From Panorpa germanica (taxonomy: Eukaryota > Arthropoda > Insecta > Mecoptera > Panorpidae): a stretch of 64,000 nucleotides of DNA. Shown piece by piece: positions 11,422-21,891 of this stretch; position 1 is the stretch's first letter, and the number at the start of each line of letters is the position of its first letter. The position numbers and the translations under genes were made by a program. Where the stretch lies: assembly GCA_963678705.1 (NCBI GenBank), contig OY783213.1:10606451-10670450 (forward strand), read 5' to 3'. The notes beneath the pieces are model-generated. The model did not search any database, was not told the origin of the DNA, and was given only the letters and a program-made list of their open reading frames with translations.

Positions 11422-12053
11422 AATGGGCTTGTGTCCTATGTCTTAATTTCTATAAAAGTGTACTATATATTGATAAAGTGTGTTACTAGAACATCAAATG
11501 TTCAATTATTTTTTAATAACTCATTATATGTCGGGAGATATTAACAATTAAAAAAGTTATTTTGACTCTTTAATTATTAAAGGGATTCAACGTTGTACAC
11601 ATTCCAACTGCATGTGACATCACAATCCTTGTGTAATGTTACCAACCTTACAGATCACAAATCTCTGCTATATGTATTTATATATCAAAATATTAAATAT
11701 TATTTACAGCTATTTCAAGGAACAACCAAATTTCAATATTATGTCTGCCTTAGCAGGGTTAAATAAAATAAAAACTTATCATTCTTTGACTTGACTTGAT
11801 TATTTGACTACCAACAGCTACAGAACATTACCACAGCACTGACCTACTTAACAAATAACTGACGTTAAAATGCATTTCACAAATATGGCCGACCATTTCT
11901 AGCGCTAAAACTACAATTCAAAGTTTTAATTGCTATATCTCCGTCAACATTTAGATATTTAATAAAATAGACACGCTAATGCACATTTATTAACATTAAT
12001 TTCAATTAACAATTGAAAAATCGATCACTAAAAAATGAGGACACAAGCCCATT
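11422..12053 (+). mobile_element. MITE family 'AATGGGCTTGTGTCC', copy 1
   Basis: A 632-bp element with termini AATGGGCTTGTGTCCTATGT and, inverted, AATGGGCTTGTGTCCTCATT. The interior is shared almost throughout with copies at 23251-23879, 39141-39779, 40495-40883 and 45157-45793. It has no coding capacity, and no direct target duplication is apparent at any copy. Superfamily unknown. Confidence 0.8.
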
Positions 12054-12239
12054 CTATCCCATTCCCATAGAAATATTGATAGTTGCACGTAGCGCTAAAT
12101 TCTGTCACTAGAAATGTTTTTATTTTGCAAAGAAGTCATATGCTCATATGCCATTTTCATTTATATGAAAAAATTTGAAATTCGAAAATTTGAAAATTCG
12201 AATATCGTGAATTGATAAAACATTGTTGTCATTTGTCTC

Positions 12240-12420
12240 AATTGAGCAAAGTCCGAATAACACTTGTCAAGTTATCGCTATGTTTAAACGGTATTTTTTC
12301 CTATTAATAATGAATTATTAACACACGAAATTCAGATTTTTCCATTGTTTTGAAAATTAAAAAAGTAGCGTCACTAAAACCAGTGTAATTTGAAATTCTA
12401 ATTTTTATATGACAGGTAAC
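12240..12420 (-). mobile_element. Mariner relic, N-terminal fragment
   Basis: On the minus strand it encodes MEKSEFRVLIIHY followed by stops and then a KHSDNLTSVIRT-like stretch. It matches the start of the mariner transposases at 13836 and 42440. Termini are not preserved. Confidence 0.5.
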
Positions 12421-13594
12421 ATTTCTAAGGGTGTGTCATAAATTTTATAACCTTTATTATGGTTCTGAAACTTCTAGAAAATATAACAAAATCAATTTCA
12501 AAACTTATTTTTGCGGTTCCAACTCATTAAAAGTCAGTGGAAGAAAGCTTAAAATGTAGATACGTTATTTATCTAACTAATTACATTAGATTTTGATTCG
12601 CGTTTATAGTTACTTACATAAAACGATTTAAACATAAAAAACATAGTTTTTTTTGATAATATTTAACCTGCTGTATAGTATCGCCACCTATATTTCGCAA
12701 GTCAAAAATAGCCAAGTATCGTTTCACCTTAATGTTAAAATATAAAATTAAAATAGTACGTGGGAATAAATGTTTTTAGGAGCTTCAAGAGTCATTTATA
12801 CCACTTCAAATTCCTCCCTGTTAATTAATAATACATAAGACCATAAGCGTCTGCAAGAATTTGATATAAGATCCCATTATTTCTAGTGTAAATTCGTCGT
12901 AGCTAATGTAGGGGTTGTTTAGGAGGGCTCGTTTGCCTCTACCTGCGAAACTCTATGCATAAAACCTAATTAACTTCATTAAAATAAATTGACAGATGAG
13001 ACTTCAATAGATTTTAACAAAGTTTCAATTAACAGACATCTTAAGAGAGTATTTTATTTCTACGAAACTCTTAGTACCTATATACTATTTCATTTTCATT
13101 GACTAATTAACCTTCTGTATTATTTTGTTTTAAAGTGTTATAATATGATGATATACAATTAAGAGTAAACCTTCCTAAGCTCTCTACGACGCGACGTCTG
13201 CCTTTATTCTGAAATATAATACCCCAGGTCTGATAATTTTAGACGTGTATCATAGTTTAGGGTTGTTAACCTCGTTCCTCTTTCGTACATTCACCCTGAT
13301 GTATTAGACTTTAAGATACATGTAAAATTAACTTAAGGTTCCATCGTCTTCTGCGTTGGGCATAGGTAATCATCTTTAGTTAATGTTTAATAATTATGGA
13401 AGATGACAGATAAAAGAAAAATACCAACCAATGTGAGAAAATTAAAAAAAAATTTCACGAATTTTAATGTCGAAAATATTTTCTGGTATTAAGTTAACTT
13501 AGTATTCAGTTAACAATTTAAAATAAAATATATTCAGTGAAGAGACAAATTCAAAATTCATTTCATATAGTGCCGCTTGTTTTCATGTGATAGC
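12421..13594. other. Non-genic AT-rich spacer
   Basis: I see no gene, RNA or repeat that I can support here. Confidence 0.5.
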
Positions 13595-13800
13595 ACCTAC
13601 TGATAAAGGGTTATCGCTGAAACTGAGGCTTACTTTGAGGCAAAAGATAAATCGTTCTACAAAAGTGGTATTGAAATGTTAGAGCAGCGCTGGAATGATT
13701 GCGTTGCTCTTGATGGAGATTACGTTGATGAATAAAGCTAATTTTGAACCAAAAAAACTGTGTTTTCTTTGTTAGGCCCGGGACTTTTCAGCCCATGTGT
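13595..13800 (+). mobile_element. Mariner (GGGCTGAAAAGTCCCGGGCC family), 3' end
   Basis: The frame encodes the mariner C-terminus (FYKSGIEMLEQRWNDCVALD, then GDYVDE and a stop at about 13735), followed by the right inverted repeat GGCCCGGGACTTTTCAGCCC and a TA at 13801. This terminus is the same as in the copies at 20362-20789 and 33395-33777. The rest of the transposase is missing or decayed. Confidence 0.75.
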
Positions 13801-13835
13801 TATTATTACTTTAATAAAATATTTATATTAATAAC

Positions 13836-14240
13836 ACATTACTCAATAAGTTCGTAGGATGACATATATATGGCGCCACTATCGACAAATCCATATGATC
13901 TTTAGGTAGTACAAACCTTCATACATTATGTGTCAAAATTTCATGACATTACTTTTATTATTATTATATTATTAGTTTACGAGTCTCACTCGTATACACG
14001 TTCGTTCTCTCACTAACATTCGGTTCGGAGCTAAGGTTTGCAACCAATCGCCTCGCGTGCGGATGTCCTTACAATAGTTTTAGTGACACTACTGTTGTAA
14101 TTTTCAAAACAATAGAAAAAACTGAATTTCTTGTGTTGATGAAGAAACAAAACCGAGTGACACTTGTTAAGCCATTGCTTTTCTTGAGTGGCTTTTTTAT
14201 ATTTAGGTAAAAAGTGTATTGATATCCTGGTCGAATTATT
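13836..14240 (+). mobile_element. Mariner relic of a second family, 5' end
   Basis: The left inverted repeat is ACTCAATAAGTTCGTAGGAT. It matches the right end of the element at 42440-42690. It is followed by a 5' leader and the transposase start (EKTEFLVLMKK at about 14112). A stretch at roughly 13959-14073 has no counterpart in the 42 kb copy and is probably an insertion. The 3' part of the element is absent. Confidence 0.55.
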
Positions 14241-14540
14241 TTATTTAATATATTCCAAGTATTCATTACATAATGAAAAAAGTAATTTATACATTCTTAC
14301 TCTAACAACCCAAATAAACGCGTTTAAAAATAGTACTTAAACAGAATAGATGACGGAACCTTAATAACTGCGCTTAGCAGAAAATTATACAACTTCACAT
14401 CAAAGTGAACTAGATTGTTTATATATTGCACCACAAATTAAATAATTTTAATTTCTTTTGTTCATTTTTATAACACGTTTGTTAAAACTGCTTCAGATAT
14501 TTTATAAATTATTTTTGCAGATTTGTTTAACTTGTACAAA
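14241..14540. other. 5' flank of family gene A
   Basis: A plausible acceptor (ATTTTTGCAG, ending at 14520) precedes the first coding exon of gene A by 20 bases. This suggests an upstream non-coding exon that I cannot place. No TATA box or other promoter element is convincing. Confidence 0.35.
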
Positions 14541-16409
14541 ATGCCGTCCATTGAACCCGATTGTAATAAGCATAGTTTAGGCAAACTTTCTTATGATGTC
14601 TACTTATCTGTCGAATATCAAGGCAGGATGTTTGTCGATAAATTATTAGAAGCTGCCAATAAAGGTGCTCAGGAGCGCTTAAAAAGGGTATGATGCTTCT
14701 GCGTTCAATAAATAGAGGGTGCTGTAGTGTATTACGTTATTAAATAACCCTAAACAAACACATTTGTTATAAACTATATGTATTTCAATGAAACAAACCA
14801 TTAAAGTGGTTAGAAATTAGAAAATAACATCCCGGGAATTCCCGACAGCACCATCAACCAGTAAACCACATTCTTTACGTTCAAACTGCTCGTGTATTAA
14901 TTACAATAGCACTATGTTAGGTCTGCCGCACTATGCAAGCAAATTCGAACGTAAATCGGAGGCTAGAACTCTCAATACATACATACCACGTACCGATCCG
15001 ATAGTACGCCAAGTCAAAGTTGTGTACTGTAGGATATATTGGAGTTGATTTGCACTAACATCATTTATCACAAGAGCAAACTTTTACTTTAATTTTTGTC
15101 AATACACCACTGTTATGAAAAAGACTTCCATTTTCTTTCATATCCTCTTCCAGTGCTTGGTCTCTTCCATGTATTCACTTGGTTAAAATTCGCTAACATT
15201 CGCTTTCAGTGTGGGAGCAATGTAATGCATATTCGGACGGCTTTACCGCTTGCAGTGTGCGAGGGTTCATTACATTTACAGTGTTTGGATAGGATAAGCG
15301 TAGTAGCGACAGTTCTGATACTCGTACTTTGTTGAGAGTTCAGTTCACTTTGAAATAGAAAAACTAGCTGCACAACAATCATTTAAAGATGTTTATTTAC
15401 CCTTTTTTTGTAGAAAACTCGAAAACATGGAGATTGTATAAACGTCCCAAATATGTGCTTTTGTCAATACTTCACGAAACATTTTTGTTGCAACGATAAT
15501 GAAGTTCATCTTGGCAACATCTGCGAAGTTGATAGATCACCATCTCTGTGCATTTGCTCCGATTGTGCTAAATTAGAAGAAATAACATGTTATTCAAAAA
15601 CTTGCGTTTGTGAAGAATGTCCAGAAGGTGCATATTCAAGATGTGCATTCGAGGAATGTATTTGTTATATTTGTCCTTCTGATTTGGAAATGCCATGTGC
15701 ATCTGAAACATGTGTTTGTCGAACTTGTCCCGAAGCGGAATCGTTTGTCTATTTAGATGATCTATGCGATGGTGATGTCTGTCCAGGATGTAAACCAGAA
15801 CAATGCCAATACAGTCACTTCTACGATGATATGCGAATCGTTTACTCCAAGGAATCAAACACAGAGCAAATAAACTGCTCTTGCGATTACTGCCAGTGTT
15901 ATAACTCGTTTTGTGGATCAGATCTCAGTTCGTACGATGAATGCTGTTGCAACGAATGCTTACACGACTTCAAAAAGGTTGTTCACTCCACATGCGGTGT
16001 AGAAAACATACCACAAGAGGTGTTCAACTGGCCAGTCATCGAAGACTTTACCATCGAATATATGGAGAAACAATTAAAGGCGCTTTGTAACCTTTGGGGT
16101 TTACCTTCCCCTTGGGCATTTTCTGTTGCATATCTTAAACAACAGGATACCGATGCAAGGACTGTACATGTTTTTGAAGCTGGATTCTTTCTCCACACTC
16201 TGCAGTATCCTGTTCCTCAAGCTACAGCTTCTGTGTACTTTTACGTTGAATTTGATAATATCGTTCCACCGTGGATTCCAGTTGGAATCTCGTATCATTT
16301 CGAAGGAACCAGATACACCTACAAACCATTTGATAAAATTTCCCATGAAGTTTGTTTAACTAGAATTATTAACACAAAGATCAGTTTCTTCAGTTCATTG
16401 TATATGTAG
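14541..16409 (+). CDS. Family gene A: cysteine-array protein of an unrecognised family
   Basis: Two coding exons, 14541-14687 and 15414-16409, are joined by a phase-0 intron (GTATGA donor, CCTTTTTTTGTAG acceptor), giving about 380 residues. Exon 1 carries the family motif Y-L-x8-F-V-D-K (residues about 20-33). Residues about 63-225 are cysteine-rich and include at least four consecutive 18-residue units of the form C-x-C-x2-C-x7-C-x4 (for example CVCEECPEGAYSRCAFEE), then more Cys clusters. Residues 253-380 are the conserved C-terminal domain, with WPVIEDF, LCNLW, PWAF, YPVP and YHFEGTR. There is no signal peptide and no membrane segment. The cysteine pattern could bind metal or form disulphides; this is not known. 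An AATAAA lies near 16649. The start is chosen by the match of exon 1 to its paralogues. Confidence 0.8.
15178..15312 (-). mobile_element. Diverged fragment of the Harbinger-like element in the intron of gene A
   Basis: This intronic stretch aligns with 44400-44540, the interior of the Harbinger-like element. Shared blocks include TATTCGGACGGCTTT, CATTACATTTACA, GGATAGG and AAGCGTAGTAGC, in order and in the same orientation. Termini are not present, and divergence is greater than between the two full copies. Confidence 0.6.
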
Positions 16410-17615
16410 ATTTTTATGAAAATACAAAACATATGAAGAGGAGACATCTTATAAATATCATGGACAATGTATGGACAGCATTTTATCCATTTCTGCAAAA
16501 TAATGACCTTACGATATATGGTATACAAACAAAATATAAGTTTATGGGTAAATCTTACTAAAATATTATAAAATTACTTTACGTATATTTTTAGAAGTAA
16601 TTTTAAAATTATATTATGCATTTAAATAATTTGTAAATCTTACATAAAATAAATTTATGTTTCCACGAAAACCTACTAATTAATATTAATTACTCTGTTG
16701 CATCCGGAAATACTTTTTACAACCTCTTAATTAATTATACTTTAAGAAATAATAAAATAAGAAAGTACTTACAATTTTACGCATCAAATAACATAAATTT
16801 TAATATCACTTTTCACCTTGTTTCTTAATATACATTTAACAATATTCACGCTATGAGCTTTCGTTAAACAACGCGTAAACGTTGAGCTTTCGCTAAGGAT
16901 CGCAACGCTGTTCACAACTTCACGCTCTTCGTCCTACTGAATCAGAAAGCTTGAACGAAGGATGTTTACAGAATTACAAACCCTGACATGCGGGTTGTGG
17001 ACAGCAAGGAGCGTAGAGGGGAGGAGAGAGGGAGAAGGGACTGATGCTTTATAAGGAATATAAGTTTTAAGCTCAAGCTCTCAAAGCGTATTATATATCA
17101 TGTAGAAAGAGAAAGGAGGTTTTACAGTTCAAATTATTCAACAAGTTAACCCTTAGAAAACCCTTGTAGGAATGTTCCCTTATTTTAAGTAGAAACTTTG
17201 AAAGTGGAAACATTTTATTTACCTCCCTATTTAAGTATTTATTTACCATGTTACTAAGATACAATAAACTGTAATTATGCAATTTCTCTCCACTTTTAAT
17301 TTCTATAAATTATAAAATGAACCTTATTTATACCTGCCATAGGACTTAAATCTATTGGTCTCAAATGTCAAGTCTTTACTTATCACATTTATGACCCAAT
17401 CTGACTTACACCGGGTCATATAATGCAGTCAGATGTACTTCTTTTGTTTTAGTATAAATGTATTATATTCTTAGATATTAGCTAGGGTTATGTAATTATA
17501 AATTATCACATTTAATTTTTTAATTTATTTAAATTTGTACTTAAATATTTAATTAAAATTTAGAATTTAATGAAAAAAATTACTTAGTAAAATACTTTTC
17601 TTAATTTCATTCGAC
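16410..17615. other. Intergenic between family genes A and B
   Basis: No gene. AATAAA near 16649 is a likely poly-A signal for gene A. Near 16853-16905 the phrase GAGCTTTCGTTAA is repeated as GAGCTTTCGCTAA. A purine-rich GAGGGGAGGAGAGAGGGAG tract follows near 17016. Confidence 0.5.
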
Positions 17616-19244
17616 ATGGCAAGAAAATCAGTGGTATTACCGGATAAGGGAGATCTATTTATACTCTGGCATACGAGTACTCCGAAAATACTTTCGTATG
17701 AAGAATATTTAAGACCCGAGAAAATAGGATCTCGATTCGTACATAGGGTTTGCAATGTCGTCGCCGAGAAATACAGCGTGTGCAATACGGTATGCTAATT
17801 AACCAAATTAGCTCTGTTCCTAGAACAAAAAGTTGCTTACATGACATGAGAGTTGGTAGTTCCAATTCTTGGATATGTTTTAAAGTTAAGACTAATGATC
17901 AAATTTCCAAGTTATCCAACGCGATTGATGTCCACTCGTGCAGCCAACTTGGAAAAATGGCGTATAGAAACGGTTTATTGGCAATATCTCCTTACAAATG
18001 CATCCTATGATAAATATAGTTATTAGCAATTTTATAGAGGACTTAATTCCCTACAAGTTTTGCATTCAACAATTTTGTCTGTGTCTTATAGAGACGGAGC
18101 TACGTTACTGCAAAGTACGACCAAGAATTAGAACTACCAGCCTAGTGTATATGTTCCTAATAAGTTAAAACAAGGCACCACCACAAATTCATCATATGTG
18201 GACATGGCAATTCTCTTTCAGATGTCTGTGCATTTCGAAACTGATGATGAATGCACTTCAAGTGATTCATCCAATTATGAAGATATAGAAGACACAGAGT
18301 TTGACGCAGAGCTAAATTCTAGGTGTGTAGACTACCACTACCAATTCGGAATCATATGCAGGTCCTCAGAATGCGTTTGCTTGGAAATCCCAGATGCTGA
18401 AGTCCTGGTATGCGACTATTATTGCACTTGTCAGGATGTCAATAAATTAAAATGTCGATCTGAGTATTGTGACTGCATCAGCTGTTCATATTTGGGAGAT
18501 AGTGATACATGTGATGCTGTAGAATGTGAAACAAAAGCTTCTCCGTCTAAAGATTTAGAGGAAGAGAGCGATAAGTGTTGGTTTCAAGATTGTTTAAGAG
18601 CGGATCAAAATTGCACAGATGACAAATGTATTTGTGCAGAATGCCCAGAAGCTGAGGTAATCGTTAATGAAACAGATCATTGCATTTGTCAAAGTATGAA
18701 ATCTGAGAATAACTATTGCACCTGCAAATATTGTCCGTTTTTAAACGCTGACAAAGAACCAACCTGCAGATGCTTCAAGAAGGATGACGTATTTAATGTT
18801 GTTAGTCCAGCTGTGTCATTACTATTTCCAACTGATGATATCATCAAAAGAGTCCTCCGTTGGCCAACTGCCGAACTCTTTGGAGTGAAAGAAACAAAAC
18901 GGCATATTCATTTATTTTGCGAATTATGGAAGAAAACTTTACCTTGGAAGTTTTTTGTAAAACTTGTGGAGACACAAGTTGATGTAGCTTCTACTTTATA
19001 TATTTATGAAACGATCTTCAGTCTTCCTAGCAATTCATATCCTGTTCCACTCACTACAATCAGCGTTTACTTTAAAGTGGAAGTTAATTTTCTCGTGCAG
19101 TCTAATATGCCTGTTAATGTTGACTACTATTTTGAATCTCTCAGAGCTAAATATAAACCATCTGAAAATTTTTCATTTCAAGAAATTCTTCTACTAAGAA
19201 TTCTGGATTCAAAAACAAAAATTATTTATAGGTTTGCTTATTGA
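17616..19244 (+). CDS. Family gene B: cysteine-array protein, paralogue of A
   Basis: Exons 17616-17789 and 18222-19244 are joined by a phase-0 intron (GTATGC donor, TTCTCTTTCAG acceptor), giving about 398 residues. The N-terminal motif is Y-L-x8-F-V-H-R (EEYL...RFVHR). An acidic, serine-rich stretch opens exon 2 (DDECTSSDSSNYEDIEDTE). The cysteine region spans roughly residues 93-218 and has CICAECPEAE and CTCKYCP units like those of gene A, but spaced irregularly. The C-terminal domain (270-398) keeps RWPTAELF, FCELW, PWKF, YPVP and YYFESLR. The intron sits at the equivalent position to that of A and C. AATAAA at about 19346 is a candidate poly-A signal. Function unknown. Confidence 0.8.
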
Positions 19245-19931
19245 AATACCTATATCTTTTGACTAAGAAGTAGTACATACTAAAATGAAAATTGTAGTAC
19301 CAGATAAATACAAATACATGTTTCTTGCGAAGTTGTATTAATTTAAATAAAACGATGTATGGTGATGATATGGTTCACTTATCAAGGAACATGTATCTCT
19401 AAAGCGAACAGCGCTTCATTAGCAGTTCGTTTTCATGAATGAGAACGTTCCCGTCAACTTTTGGATGTTTAGAAAAATAAAAACGTCAATATACGTATAA
19501 TAAAATTTATTCCAATCGGTTTTTAGATTTGACTTCACGAAGCTTACGACTTCTCAATCTTCCTTTTCCATGTCTTGAGACACTTTCTGAACCCCACCCC
19601 CTCCCCCCGCACTCCTCTCTTTGCGTATGACGTAATTAATAGATGACCCCTTATCACCTACTCATGTTTTTATATATAAAACAATAGAATATCATAGTTT
19701 ATATTGAGTTTATATTGTTTATATAGTACTAGTAGAACGTACGGTGTATTATAAATGTATATTAGTCTGTAATGAACTAAATTGAATTAATAAATTATTA
19801 ATTAAATTTATAATTTCATTAAATTCAAAAATATTTTCGAACTTTTGATTACTTAATTAGTATAAATTCAAAAATATTTTCGAACATTTAGAAGTTTTTT
19901 CATTCGATTTGCGTGTTTTATATTTGAAAAA
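19245..19931. other. Intergenic between B and C, with a 22-bp direct repeat
   Basis: AAATTCAAAAATATTTTCGA is the core of a perfect 22-bp direct repeat at 19821-19842 and 19864-19885, 43 bp apart and within 110 bp of the start of gene C. This may be part of its promoter or leader; that is inference. A C-rich tract (CCCCACCCCCTCCCCCCGC) lies near 19594. Confidence 0.5.
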
Positions 19932-21740
19932 ATGTTTCCTACAGACTTAAAAAAATATAAAATTGCTGATTTTAACAAAATGAAGGGTGTAGTCTTTCAC
20001 CGGGCTGTAAATAGACATCGAGAGCCTAACTGGGACGAAGCTTGTCCGGAAGTTACTCCGATTGAAGATTATTTAAATATGGAAGAAATGACTGACCGCC
20101 TGGTTGACAGGACTATTGAAGTAGCGGATGTATATATTTACGGACCACGAGAAAATGAAGGAATAGTAAGTACCGACTACTTGCGACTTTCCGACTTTAC
20201 GACTTTCCGACTTTCTCAGCAGAGTGAACAAAGTTGAAAGTATCATGTATTGGTTGCATATAAACAAATACTCTAACTTGACTATACATAACCTAAACAT
20301 GTTAGAAAATCTAAGGAAGCTAGTTCAGCTAGTTCGGGAGCAGTCTAGAACTGAGGACTTAACACATGGGCTGAAAAGTCCCGGGCCTAACAAAGAAAAC
20401 ACAGTTTTTTTGGTTCAAAACGGACGTTCACTGCGTTCTGCATCATCGGTGTCTCTACGACCACGTTTGAAGTCAGCAAATCAACGTTTCATTGTTTTTT
20501 CTGATGGAGCGGAGTCCCCATAACACTTCAAGCCATTGATTCGCTTGAACGGTATTTTTTCCCATCAAGAAGCGGTGTAAAATTAAAACACGAAATTGTT
20601 TTTGATCCATTGTTTTGAAAATAACAAAAGTAGCGTCACTCTTAGCACAATAACTCACAAACTACTGAATAGAATATCATGAAATTTTAACAGCTGTCTT
20701 TTGAAGGTTAGTATTAACTGAAAAAAAGGTGACTGCAATAAAACTAGCGCCATCTATGTGTTAGGCCCGGGACTTTTCAGCCCATGTGCTAACTAATACC
20801 TATCTTCTTTTATTAAATTCATTTCAAAGCAACGTTGCTTGAATCTAATCCTAATTCTACTGACACAAAGTACCAAACAAATCCTTTAGTAAATTTATAT
20901 ATATTTTAGCCGTCTTCTACCGAATCATCTGATACAGTCATATACGATTTTGAAAGTACTTGTCGGTTCTATGACAAAGAGCGCAACGTATGTCAACGCA
21001 ATATTTGCGAATGCCGGGACCAAGTCCTCGCATTTGATGAAAAGACCTCAAAAGATGCAGGTGAATGTGAACAGTACACATATGTTGGGAAAAGCGCGTC
21101 TGCGATTTTTAAGGAAGTAGAAGATATTGAAAGCAAGAAAAGAAAAGTTAAAATGGTTGAAAACATAAGCGACTTAGGCTGTAAGATAAATTCTTCAGAA
21201 GATTCCACTTTGACGGTATCCATGGCGGCAGACTCAAATTCGCCAGATTGTATTTGTGTCACCGAAGTCCCCATATGTTTAAGTGAAGAAGAAACTAACA
21301 TAGAAAATCCGAAAGATACTTCTAAAGAGTCACTAATTGGTGTAATACTGGATTGGCCAACAATTGAGGAGTTTTCCTTGAAAGATACGATGCAAAGAAT
21401 CGAACTGTATTGCCACTTATGGGAAAAGGATCCCAAATGGAAATTTTCTATAGATCATATCAAAGACAAAACAGATTGCAGCGGATCTGTTGTTCATATA
21501 GTTGAAGTGTGTTTTTGTATCCCGACAGAATCATACCCAGTTGCACAAGTGACCGTTAGTGTTTTCTTTCATATTGAAGTAGCTCAACTTATTCCTCCAA
21601 GTATGAAAATAAAAGTTACTTACACTTTTGAAACACAGAGATATTCATACGTACCTTCGGACGATGTATTATCTCAAGTCGTCCAGTTAACAAGGATTCA
21701 CAATCACAAATTGGATCTTTATAAAAGGCTGACATATTGA
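19932..21740 (+). CDS. Family gene C: paralogue with a reduced cysteine array
   Basis: Exons 19932-20165 and 20910-21740 are joined by a phase-0 intron (perfect GTAAGT donor, TATATATTTTAG acceptor), giving about 354 residues. The N-terminal motif is present as Y-L-x8-L-V-D-R. The middle of the protein has only scattered cysteines (CRFYDKERNVCQRNICECRD, CICVTEVPIC) in place of the long array of its neighbours. It also has a basic patch ESKKRKVK. The C-terminal domain (225-354) is intact: DWPTIEEF, YCHLW, KWKF, YPVAQ, YTFETQR. YPVA in place of YPVP, and PKW in place of PW, are the main changes. The intron holds a mariner MITE. AATAAA lies just past the stop near 21750. Confidence 0.8.
20362..20789 (-). 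mobile_element. Internally deleted mariner in the intron of gene C
   Basis: Inverted repeats CACATGGGCTGAAAAGTCCC at both ends are flanked by TA (20360-20361 and 20790-20791), the mariner target site. On the minus strand it keeps the transposase start (MDQKQFRVLILHRFLMGKN and onward to the helix-turn-helix). It then jumps to the 3' trailer seen at 13741-13800, so most of the transposase is deleted. At 428 bp it is a MITE-like derivative. It closely resembles the copy at 33395-33777. Confidence 0.85.
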
Positions 21741-21891
21741 AGAGATGGAAAATAAATTAAACGTTTTTAATAAATATCTAAAACAAAAATCTCTTGTCTT
21801 ATCTTTTTATACATATATTGTAATGAATCAACACTTTTGTTTCCTCCAAAGGAAAGTCATCTAATGTAGCAAAAACATTTAAATTAACAAA

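Noticed and set aside
15568-15858. Open frame of 96 codons on the minus strand inside gene A
   Set aside because: It is the antisense shadow of the cysteine-rich exon. Its histidine- and methionine-rich composition follows from the sense codons.
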